A stretch of DNA of 64,000 bases from Lucinisca nassula (Eukaryota; Mollusca; Bivalvia; Lucinida; Lucinidae): contig OY757014.1 in assembly GCA_963580285.1 (NCBI GenBank), forward strand, positions 16,210,334-16,274,333, given 5' to 3'. Positions 34,403 through 42,888 of the stretch are shown one piece after another. The number at the start of each line of letters is the position of its first letter. Position 1 is the first letter of the stretch. Under the pieces are notes generated by a model that searched no databases, was not told the DNA's origin, and was given only the letters and a program-made list of their open reading frames with translations. The translations under genes and the position numbers were made by a program.

Positions 34403-34414
34403 TTACCCCCCTCC
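34403..34414 (-). other. Polypurine tract
   Basis: Minus strand GGAGGGGGGTAA directly abuts the 3' LTR start TGTAGTG. This is the expected place for the plus-strand DNA primer. Confidence 0.85.
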
Positions 34415-34619
34415 AGGGTCGATTTAGTTCCATCAAACGGCCCTGGATAAAAGGTCCGATACCAATCCAGTTTCCCAAATACAATATTCGAAAAGCAAAA
34501 CAGTTACTATTTTGATAAATCCTGGTCACGGCACCAAATTGCTGAGGAATGTAACCAAGAAAAAACAAACTTTGGTGCCATATTAAAGCTACCAACAAAT
34601 ATTCATAGCATTTCCTTAA

Positions 34620-34705
34620 GTGGAGACCTTCCCCTTGGTATCTCTGAATGGAGTTTGAGTTGATTGTAACGATTCCTGATCATTGCCTCCACTTCTATTT
34701 TACAA
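34620..34705 (-). repeat. T-repeat fragment inside the Ty3 element
   Basis: Contains ttggtatctctgaatggag and cgattcctgatcattgcc, matching the T repeat at 22795-22860 and its other copies. Confidence 0.6.
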
Positions 34706-35329
34706 TGAAAAAGCTATGGACTGTCCTAATTGCTGTGGTAAAAAAAATGCAACAATGTTGAACTTGATGAAGAATAAATGACTTGTAAAATCCTGACATG
34801 AACATTAATAGTAATTGAGACTTATTTGCTTAACGTTAAATACTAGCAAAATTCCCTTATCTTGGCAGACTAAGACAAGAGACTAAAGTGATGCTGACTT
34901 GATGACGAGACATTGACATGAACATATACTATAAGACTTTATGAACTCACATTATGCTTGCATAAGAGAAAATAATCAACATTATGAAAGACTATGATTG
35001 CAATGCAACATTTTATGTCGTCTTGACAGATATATCACATATCCCTGAATTCTCACAGGATATTAACCACTTAGAATGTTTGCAAATCTACAGTGCTTGA
35101 AATCACCTGCCTGCAGTAATAACTTTACCCCGAGGGGCTTTACCACAGACGCGTAGCTCCATATTCATCGCGAAAGCAATAGTATCGCGAAAGTAATAGT
35201 AACACTGTACGCGAGAAAGAAAAAAATAAAAATCACTAAAATGCAATATTCCATAGCATTACCTGCAAGAGCAAGTGATTTCAACAAATACCTGATAAAT
35301 GCTGTCCATATATTTTAATTTGCTTTTTA

Positions 35330-35545
35330 CGGCCCTTTCAAGATTAATTCGTTTATTTCGAGCCGATCGTTAATCAGAGGTGGATGAACATCGGAGTACC
35401 CAATGAAACCCACCTGCCCTTCTGCTGCAGAACTTGGCATCTCACCCGTGACCCAAGCGAGGCTCAGACCACAGCCGTGAGAGGCCCAATGATTAAGAGT
35501 CAGCACTCTTACCCACTGGGCCACAGAGGCTCGTTCCATAATTTA
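35330..35545 (-). repeat. tRNA-derived SINE inside the Ty3 element
   Basis: Minus strand begins GAGCCTCTGTGGCCCAGTGG, followed by AGAGTGCTGACTC and a T-arm-like GGTCTGAGCCTCGC: a degenerate tRNA head with A-box-like TGGCCCAGTGG. The body ends in an A/T-rich tail near 35330. Confidence 0.6.
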
Positions 35546-36050
35546 ACACTTGTCAACTCATTACTCTCACCGTAATTGTACATATTTCCACGGTGTACCC
35601 ATGTCCGCGAATTTTGAACCTAACAAAAATCCACAGACATCCGTACACCAGAGTATATTAAGTCTGTACACCACAAATTGGAGGGTTCTCTTAATCCCCA
35701 AACATTGACATACGTGAAGGTACATGAATTTTCACAATTGAAATCATTGGTGTACCAAAAATAAAATAAGCACAATCACGGTAATTGCTAATTTTCCTCT
35801 GCCACTAGAGTTCCACTTCTTTTAAACCTAACACAGTTTCAGCTTTGTGAAACTTTCTTAGTATAATAAATCCTTCACAGAATTTCCAGTCCGAAACTGT
35901 TCGTAAAATGCACTATTGTTCAATTACTTCACACTTAATTCCTTATGAATGTCTATTGTTCCAAATTATATTAATTCTTATTGGAATGTTCACAGTAAGT
36001 CCTATACGGAACACGTCACTCATATTGATAAACAGTCTCTTTAGAATTAT

Positions 36051-36456
36051 TCACTTCTTTCTACTCAAGTCCTTAATGCTATTCTCTGTATAGGATTTCC
36101 CTAACACGGATTTTAGACCTCTGGCATTCTCCTTTTCCTCTCCGTCTTTCGATTTATCCACTCTATGCTTGCTCCTTGTCTCCTCCTCTTTCTTTTCAGC
36201 TAATAATCGACGTATTTCTTCTCGCTCTTTCCTTTCGGCATCTCTGTGGCGTACTTCTCTCCTCTGCTCAGCCTCTCTATCTTTCCTTCGCTCCTCCTCC
36301 CGTGCCCTATCCATTTCTAACCATTTCTCTTCCCTCCTTCTTTGCTCCTTTGCATTTTCTTCCAAAGTATTCTTAAGTCTGTTAATGGCATCTGTGCACT
36401 TGCTTAGTGCACAGGTCACGTCAGCCAGAGCTTTTTCTGTCTTCTCCTGATTTTTT
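36051..36456 (-). CDS. Coiled-coil frame, probably the C-terminal part of the third frame after a frameshift
   Basis: In the frame +1 to the third ORF, open reading overlaps its last codons and runs to TGA at 36051. It has no ATG near its start (the nearest initiator-like codon is GTG at 36419). The peptide is strongly charged (EEKWLEMDRAREEERRKDRE, then further Arg/Glu/Lys heptads), a long coiled coil. The two frames meet at a run of six A (36451-36456), and a one-base difference there would make one protein of about 700 residues. It could be a real frameshift mutation, an assembly homopolymer error or programmed slippage; the sequence alone cannot decide. Confidence 0.6.
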
Positions 36457-38157
36457 CTCGGTCCTTGACACCTGACCTGACAGACGCTGTATTGCTGATG
36501 TTAGACCATTGAGAGCCACTAAGTTTAGTTCACACACTGGTTCTCCACTGTCGATCCGCCTCTTCTTTGAGTTAGGCTGGGTCTCCGCAACTCTATCTTC
36601 ATCCAATGCGGATCTTGCAACCTCAGCACTCTTGTTTACTGATGTATCACCTTCTTCAGCTGCTTTCCTTTTCAGCTCATCATTTCCAGTGATGGAACCA
36701 ATTTCAGATAAGCGGTCCGAATCCTCCTGGGGCATCAGCTGGGGCCATAAATTTTCCACTTCCTCGGCTGGGTTTTCCTTGCCTTGGGGCGCTTCAGGTG
36801 ATATCTGACTATCCCCTCTAGTTTCTGTAGAGCTTGGGACCGTCTCCAGCCTCCCTGCGACTTGCACCATAGGTGAACTGTGACCCAAACAGTCGAAACT
36901 CGCCAGGCTTGCAACTGGTGAGGGAAGAACTCTTTCCACCATGCTTAGCGGCGCTGTTCCAGTTCTCTCTGACTGAATAGTTGTCATGTAGGTTGTCGTA
37001 CTGCTGGTCCTAACAGGGTTGGTTGCTTGGGGTGTTAAGTCCACATGGCGCAGTAGAGATAATTGAGGACTCTGGACAGCGGTTGCTGTCTTGACCAATT
37101 CTGTTGCTTTCCCAGACGTCTCAACAACACTGGCTAGGCTTACTAACGGTGAAGGGATAACGCTTCCTCCTGTCATAGGCTGCCCTGCCCTATCCGTCGC
37201 CATCTGAGGGGTTGGGCTCTCCGGAGGGGCTGTCCTCGTAAGGCTGGTACCCACGTCTTTGCCACGATGATCTATGGAGGGCACTTGTTGTGGTAGAGGT
37301 AGGTGATGATTTTGCCCATACACTTCTGCCCTGTAGGTCCCTTGTTGCTCAATACTAGGCTCAGGAGTCTGTAACCCGGGTGAAGGCATCGGTGACGGAT
37401 GATATGATCCAGGTGAAGTTGAAGCCATCACTAACCCTTGGTTCATGTCGTTCCGTGCTGCCGATGAGAAGCTCCTACGCCGACCAGAAGTAATAAAAGG
37501 GCTGATCATCTGTAGTGGTGCGGTTAGATATCTGGTGTCAGGTCCTAGGTCAGAAACAACCCGTGACTGGCCAATCCACTGCCCTGCACAGGTACCGAGC
37601 CCCTGTCTTGGCTGGACCCCGCTGGGAATCACAATCGGCTCCTCTGGGAGAGAGATAAATCCCTGCTTTAGGGTCTCCGGCGTCAGCTCTTCCTCCGGAT
37701 TGGCGGACATTGACATTGCTAACTGGCCAACGGCACTCTGCATAGCTGATGGCTCTGGCGACTGTTTCTTCAGGAAGAAAAGGATACTCTCTTCTTGGGA
37801 AAACTTCACCAGATCCTTCTCCCCTATCTTGTAAGGTACAGGGCTCTGAAATTGCCACTCATCATGGTTGGTTATGCCCCGGGTGTTAGCCATAGTCACG
37901 TGCCTTGAGTAATGCCGTGTATGGTGGTCCATTTGCTGCTTTGTCTGGCACTTGAAGGTACATAGCCGGCAGTAATACGGCACCCTGTCCCTGCTGACAT
38001 GGTCTTTCAGAACGTGGTCCTGCATTGGCCCAAGCTCCCCAATCCTTCTTTCTCCCGTCAAGTTATGGCATGCCACACACATGTATGCCCGACCTCTCTT
38101 CTTGGCCCGCTCAATCGCCTCCTTCACAAACCAAATCTCCAACATAGTGGATTCCAT
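36421..38157 (-). CDS. Third open frame of the Ty3 element: C2H2 zinc fingers, disordered Pro/Ser/Thr region, basic motif
   Basis: 578 codons from ATG to TGA, in the position where some elements carry env. It has no signal peptide and no membrane segment. Two Cys2-His2-like fingers lie near the N-terminus: C27-C30-H48-H53 and C63-C66-H79-H82 (YYCRLCTFKCQTKQQMDHHT). Residues about 110-480 are low-complexity Pro/Ser/Thr/Gln-rich. A nuclear-localisation-like KKRR is at 531-534, and the end (LNGLTSAIQRLSGQVSRTEK) looks helical and runs towards the coiled-coil frame that follows. I recognise no homologous family. A nucleic-acid-binding accessory protein is the simplest reading. Its length and intact frame suggest it has been kept under selection. 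Confidence 0.75.
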   Translation of the reverse strand: MESTMLEIWFVKEAIERAKKRGRAYMCVACHNLTGERRIGELGPMQDHVLKDHVSRDRVPYYCRLCTFKCQTKQQMDHHTRHYSRHVTMANTRGITNHDEWQFQSPVPYKIGEKDLVKFSQEESILFFLKKQSPEPSAMQSAVGQLAMSMSANPEEELTPETLKQGFISLPEEPIVIPSGVQPRQGLGTCAGQWIGQSRVVSDLGPDTRYLTAPLQMISPFITSGRRRSFSSAARNDMNQGLVMASTSPGSYHPSPMPSPGLQTPEPSIEQQGTYRAEVYGQNHHLPLPQQVPSIDHRGKDVGTSLTRTAPPESPTPQMATDRAGQPMTGGSVIPSPLVSLASVVETSGKATELVKTATAVQSPQLSLLRHVDLTPQATNPVRTSSTTTYMTTIQSERTGTAPLSMVERVLPSPVASLASFDCLGHSSPMVQVAGRLETVPSSTETRGDSQISPEAPQGKENPAEEVENLWPQLMPQEDSDRLSEIGSITGNDELKRKAAEEGDTSVNKSAEVARSALDEDRVAETQPNSKKRRIDSGEPVCELNLVALNGLTSAIQRLSGQVSRTEKKSGEDRKSSG

Positions 38158-38853
38158 TTTTCTCTGGAAGTATAAAATAAAACAACCCTAGCCTATCTCT
38201 TAACGCTACTCTGGAGCCCTAGACTAGATTGCTTGTGATCTCTGTCTATGTCAACGCACGCGCTAAGATTTTGTACTTATGTAAACGACGCGAAGACTTG
38301 CAAGGAATCTCTTCTTCAGTTTTGCCCTTGGGTCGCTTTCCTTGAAAACTCCTAGTACAATATATAGCGGACCATACTTCGCATACGGGACCTCCCATCT
38401 AATGCACATATTGTTCCATTTGACTTTAGCCCATCTCCGTTCCGATTCTGTCGTCAAAACTGCCGAACTGTACCTCTACCGAACTCGGTGCACTCAGCAC
38501 CACCATGGTAGAATCTTGGTACGCTTTTTTCCTTACCTCCATACTCTACATCATTTCAGAAGCACCATTCTGCATTAGTTTCCATGTCCCTTCTCTTTGT
38601 CCACTACCTTGTACTTTACTTATTCTCCTCTTTAAGTTCCACTTGGTCTTCGCCTTAGTTGCCTTCAGTCGTCTACATCATCCAACCTCTTAGACCTTAT
38701 AGTGCTTATATTTACATAAATTTGTAACTCTGTGACATTCCTCCCCCCAAAATGTAATAAATCCTTTACTTATTACTGACTAGTTTCAAATGGTAAGTGC
38801 TTTCTCTTAAAATGACTGATACACTTGTAAGCACCTACCGTCTTCGTTTTTCC
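38158..38853 (-). other. Spacer between pol and the third reading frame
   Basis: About 700 bp without a confident gene. One frame stays open for about 70 codons (about 38475-38263, Lys/Arg/Trp-rich) but has no start codon near its beginning. An ATG in strong context (ACCATGG at 38508-38502) opens only 26 codons in another frame. It could be a decayed coding segment, or a leader holding a splice acceptor for the downstream frame. Confidence 0.3.
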
Positions 38854-41800
38854 TTACTGTTGTGAGTTATTGTTGGCTAAAAGCCGCCTTCTTGCTTTCT
38901 GTACCCACCTTGGAGGCTGATCACCTTCATATGGTTTTAGCTTGTCATGGTGAACCACCTGTTCTTTCCCATCTTCATCTAACTGGATCAGAAAGTCTAC
39001 TGCGCTTACCTTCTGTCTCACCAGGAAAGGACCATGGTAAGTAGGCTTCAGCTTCGGTGCCTCCCCTACCTTTCTTGTCTCTAGTAGGTACCAAACAAGA
39101 TCACCCTTCTTGTATTTGTTGACTGCCGTCTTTACATCATATAGGTTCTTACTCCTTTTAGCTGATGAGCCTAAATACTTCCTTGCTATTTCATGGGCAT
39201 GCTGCATGCGAGACCTGGGAATGTCCAAATAATCACCATAGGAAGTTATCTCTTCTCCTTGGTTTGAGCATGTACTCCCAAAGAGTAACTCAGCTGGAAG
39301 TCTTACCTCCCTTCCCATAGTCAAGAGATTTGGCGTCATCTTAGTGGCTTCATGTGGCGTCGCTCTGTAGGCTCCTGCCAAACATCCCAAGTGCAGATCC
39401 CATTCATCTTGTTCATCACAGAGATATGCCCGGATCATTCTCAGAAGTGTCCTGTTAAATCTTTCCGATTGACCATTACCTTTAGGATTCCTAACACTGG
39501 TTCTTGTTTTTCTGATTTCAAGCATGCGGCATAGTTCCTTAAATATCTTGCTCTCATAGGTCCTACCTTGATCGCTATGAATAGATAAGGGACATCCCCA
39601 GCGGGAAATGTACTCATTCAGTACTCTGGCTGCACAAACTTCTGCGGTCATGTCCGGCACAGGTATGATTTCTACATACTTAGAAAAATGATCTGTGAGT
39701 AACAAAATATATCGGTTACCTCTAGTGGTTACTGGAAACGGACCTAGATAGTCAGTTGCCAAACAATCTCCTGGTGCTCCCGCTGCCAATGAACCAAGGG
39801 AAGCTCGGGGAATCTTCTGTGGCTTTTTGTCAGCTTGGCATATGTCACATTTGTGAATATGCAGATTTACATCCTCTTTCAGAGCATACCAATAAAACTT
39901 TTGAAGGATTTTCTGTTTTGTTTTCTTGCATCCTAAGTGACCTGATAACAGTGAATCATGTGCTTGATGCAAAACTTGTTTCTTCAGATTGGAAGGTACC
40001 AGAAGCTGGGTGTGGTCACCTGTCACGTCTCGCTTGATAAAACGTTTGTACAGTATACCATTTCTTATCTCTAATGAGTCCCATATGATCCAATAGTGTC
40101 TACAGGCCGGACTCTTTGTCACCATCTCTTGGTTGGTTGGTTTCGCATCAGATAGCTTAGCCTCTAATATAGGGCATATGTCGGCGTCATCATGCTGACG
40201 TTTGCTTACTTCAGCTGCTGATAGGTTGGCGATGGTAGTATACGGTATCGTCAAGTCAGGTTTTACTGCACCGTTTTTACCCGCTCCTGTTGACGTACCA
40301 GGGGTCTCATCATCTTTCAAAATAGCTCTTGTAACTTCTTGACTTACTGATTCTGAAGGAACCTTTTCGGTATCTCTCTGAGGTTTAAACAGAATTGATT
40401 CTTTCACCAGACTCTCGTGTAACATGTCCTGTGCTCTTTTCATGCATTTTCTACAAGGACCACATTTCAATGGTTCGCTGGTATCTAGGTTTGGGCAATC
40501 ACACTCTCTTGGGTTCTCACACCTAGACAATGCATCACAGTGTGCCTGTTTGTTTCCTGGACGGTATGCTATTGAGAAGTCATAATGACTCAGAATTTCT
40601 ATCCAACGGGCAATTTTACCACGCGGTTCTTTTAGCTTGAATAGCCAAATAAGCGCCTGATGGTCTGTTCTGACTAGAAACTTTCTTCCCAGTAAATATT
40701 GGCGAAAGTGCTCTATGAAAAATCTTACCGCTAACAGCTCTTTCTCTGTTATACAGTAGTTGCGCTCAGCTCGATTCAAAGCTCTACTGGCATATGCTAT
40801 AACTCTTTCTCTGTCGCCCTGTACTTGGTGAAGAACTGCACCGATACCTGTGTCTGATGCATCTACATCTAAAACAAACTCACCTGCATCATTCAATGGA
40901 TAACCCATTATGTCTGCACTGATTAGAGCCTTCTTAACTGTCTGAAATGCTCTGTCGCACGCCTCGTCCCAAAGGAAATGCCTACCTTTCTTTGTGAGCT
41001 CTACCATGGGTCTTACTATTGATGCGTAGTCCTTCACAAAGCGCCTGTAGTATGAACCTAATGCTACGAACTGGCGAATTTGCTTAGCTGTCTTGGGTTT
41101 AGGCCAGTCTACTACCTTAGCTATGTTTGCAGGGTTGGGCTTAACTCCCTCCTTAGACACGACATGACCCAAGAAAACTACTGATGACTGAAACATGTTG
41201 CTTTTGTCAGGCTTAAGCTTTAGACCTGCTGACCTCATTCTGTCTAAAACTTCCGCAACTCTGGTGATATGTTCATCAAAGTTTCTGCCATAGACGACTA
41301 TATCGTCAATATAGATTAAGCACGTGACCCACTGGAGCCCCTGTAATGCCAGCTCCATGGTCCTCTGAAATGTACTAGCCGCGCTGTTGAGTCCAAACGG
41401 CATGCGTAACATTTCAAAGTGACCATATTTGCACACGAATGCGCTTTTGGGGATATCTTCACCCTTTAAAGGGACCTGGTAGTAGCCACTCGTCAGGTCA
41501 AAAGTGCTGAACCATTTGGAACCTGCCACAGCGTCCAAACAGTCCTGAACCCTTGGCAGAGGAAACCCATCTGGCTTGACCAGCTCGTTAACCTTACGAT
41601 AGTCCACACATAGACGCACCCCTCCATCCTTTTTAGACACCAAACAAATCGGGCTGGCCCAAGGACTAACACTGTCTCTGATAACACCCTTTGCCTTCAT
41701 GTCTTCAATGGCCTGTTTTTCTTTGTCAGCATGAGCTAGGGGAACGCGCCTAGGTGGCAGTCCCACTGGACCCTTACCTTCAGTTTTGATGGCATGTTCC

Positions 41801-42888
41801 GTCAAATGTGTTAAGCCTATATCCCACTCATTTCGTGAAAATATGTCTTGATACTTACATAGCAAGTCCGTCACACTTTCCTTCTCCACATCTGTTAGAT
41901 CTGTAGTGGACCTATGATACAGGTCTTCGAGATGTTCAGGTATATGCTTACTCGGACTTTCGTTAATTTTTCTAGTAACACCTATTTCAGGTTCTTCTTT
42001 TAATATGTCTGTCCTACTTAAAATGTCTATTCTTCTTACTTTTTGGAAGTTGGCTTCTTCCTTTTCATCTTCTTGTTGAAACAGGACATATGGAATACCA
42101 TCTATTGGCTCTGCACTGCCTACTGTGGCATCCTGTTTGATTGAAACTGCGGTTGGAAAGGGATTCAATACTCTTACCTTGCAGGTGCACCCTCTGTTAA
42201 TATCAACTAGTGTTGCAGCCATCTTGAGAGGATAAGTTTCTTGAAACTCCGCAGTAGCCTCTATCAGACAATTGCTTTCAGATGAGAAATCATCACTTTC
42301 ATCTCTTTCAATATACACGTCTATCACCGATTCTGCTTGTGGTGGTATGACAAAATGATCTGCAGCAGTTACTCTACGCAATCTGTTTTTCAGACCTACC
42401 TGTATTATGGGTACTTCCTTGTCTTGGACCACTAGCACTCCTTTGCTAAGCAGTAAGTCAGCAGGACCACCATCTCCATTTTGGAGCACATCTATTCCTA
42501 GCAGTCCATCATCATCGATCTCTGCGACTACTGCCTCAACGTCGGTGTCTATTTGTCCCAGTGTTAGTGAAAATTTGGCTTTACCTAGCTCATTTATAAC
42601 AGCTCCACTTGGACCTAACAATCTGGAGGATTTAGTGAGCGCTGGTCTGTCTGTCATATCCATTGATTCATACATACGTTTTGATAGGATAGTCTTCGAG
42701 GCACCCGTATCTGCGGTGAAAAGAATGGGATACCCCTGAATAGTACCCCTTACATAAATGCCATCTGGCAGCTTTCTTGAGGTCTTAATGGACTTTAAAA
42801 CTTCATTACCTTTTTCGTCTAATAATTGGCCTTTTGGTTTATCACAGGCTTCTCTGTGGCCACCAGAGATAGCCTGCTCTAGTTTAAA
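38854..42888 (-). CDS. pol: pol polyprotein: protease, reverse transcriptase, RNase H, integrase
   Basis: About 1340 codons open from the frameshift site; the first ATG (42675) lies after the protease active site, so frameshifting is the natural entry. Protease: TADTGASKT just before that ATG. RT: LPRVQDCLDAVAG, FDLTSGYYQV, and the catalytic YIDDIVVYG near 41288-41315. RNase H: DASDTGIGAVLHQ and TDHQALIWL. Integrase: an HHCC finger (HQAHDSLLSGHLGC ... CDICQADKKP), then the DD-E core (ATDYLGPF, HSDQGRTYES, GNGQSERFNRTL), then a GPF motif near the C-terminus. All catalytic residues I looked for are present and there is no internal stop, so the polyprotein could be functional. Confidence 0.96.
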   Translation of the reverse strand, partial: FKLEQAISGGHREACDKPKGQLLDEKGNEVLKSIKTSRKLPDGIYVRGTIQGYPILFTADTGASKTILSKRMYESMDMTDRPALTKSSRLLGPSGAVINELGKAKFSLTLGQIDTDVEAVVAEIDDDGLLGIDVLQNGDGGPADLLLSKGVLVVQDKEVPIIQVGLKNRLRRVTAADHFVIPPQAESVIDVYIERDESDDFSSESNCLIEATAEFQETYPLKMAATLVDINRGCTCKVRVLNPFPTAVSIKQDATVGSAEPIDGIPYVLFQQEDEKEEANFQKVRRIDILSRTDILKEEPEIGVTRKINESPSKHIPEHLEDLYHRSTTDLTDVEKESVTDLLCKYQDIFSRNEWDIGLTHLTEHAIKTEGKGPVGLPPRRVPLAHADKEKQAIEDMKAKGVIRDSVSPWASPICLVSKKDGGVRLCVDYRKVNELVKPDGFPLPRVQDCLDAVAGSKWFSTFDLTSGYYQVPLKGEDIPKSAFVCKYGHFEMLRMPFGLNSAASTFQRTMELALQGLQWVTCLIYIDDIVVYGRNFDEHITRVAEVLDRMRSAGLKLKPDKSNMFQSSVVFLGHVVSKEGVKPNPANIAKVVDWPKPKTAKQIRQFVALGSYYRRFVKDYASIVRPMVELTKKGRHFLWDEACDRAFQTVKKALISADIMGYPLNDAGEFVLDVDASDTGIGAVLHQVQGDRERVIAYASRALNRAERNYCITEKELLAVRFFIEHFRQYLLGRKFLVRTDHQALIWLFKLKEPRGKIARWIEILSHYDFSIAYRPGNKQAHCDALSRCENPRECDCPNLDTSEPLKCGPCRKCMKRAQDMLHESLVKESILFKPQRDTEKVPSESVSQEVTRAILKDDETPGTSTGAGKNGAVKPDLTIPYTTIANLSAAEVSKRQHDDADICPILEAKLSDAKPTNQEMVTKSPACRHYWIIWDSLEIRNGILYKRFIKRDVTGDHTQLLVPSNLKKQVLHQAHDSLLSGHLGCKKTKQKILQKFYWYALKEDVNLHIHKCDICQADKKPQKIPRASLGSLAAGAPGDCLATDYLGPFPVTTRGNRYILLLTDHFSKYVEIIPVPDMTAEVCAARVLNEYISRWGCPLSIHSDQGRTYESKIFKELCRMLEIRKTRTSVRNPKGNGQSERFNRTLLRMIRAYLCDEQDEWDLHLGCLAGAYRATPHEATKMTPNLLTMGREVRLPAELLFGSTCSNQGEEITSYGDYLDIPRSRMQHAHEIARKYLGSSAKRSKNLYDVKTAVNKYKKGDLVWYLLETRKVGEAPKLKPTYHGPFLVRQKVSAVDFLIQLDEDGKEQVVHHDKLKPYEGDQPPRWVQKARRRLLANNNSQQ
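42845..42888 (-). promoter_or_regulatory. Programmed -1 ribosomal frameshift signal at the gag/pol junction
   Basis: The RNA reads U UUA AAC in the gag frame at 42888-42882, a classical slippery heptamer, directly before the gag stop. The pol frame opens only 9 nt upstream (TGA at 42900-42898), so the shared window is 19 nt and contains the heptamer. After a 5-nt gap a stem-loop follows: CAGGCT (42876-42871) pairs with AGCCTG (42850-42845), and inside it CTCTG pairs with CAGAG. The direction needed to enter pol is -1, which is what this signal gives. Confidence 0.85.

Larger units (their letters stand above)
34415..36050 (-). other. 3' internal non-coding region of the Ty3 element
   Basis: About 1.6 kb between the coiled-coil frame and the polypurine tract, with no credible gene. 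It contains a tRNA-derived SINE and a fragment of the T repeat, both also related to repeats outside the element. Confidence 0.6.

Noticed and set aside
38263..38457. 64-codon frame between pol and the third ORF
   Set aside because: Begins at a non-ATG codon and shows no known motif; kept only as a comment on the spacer.
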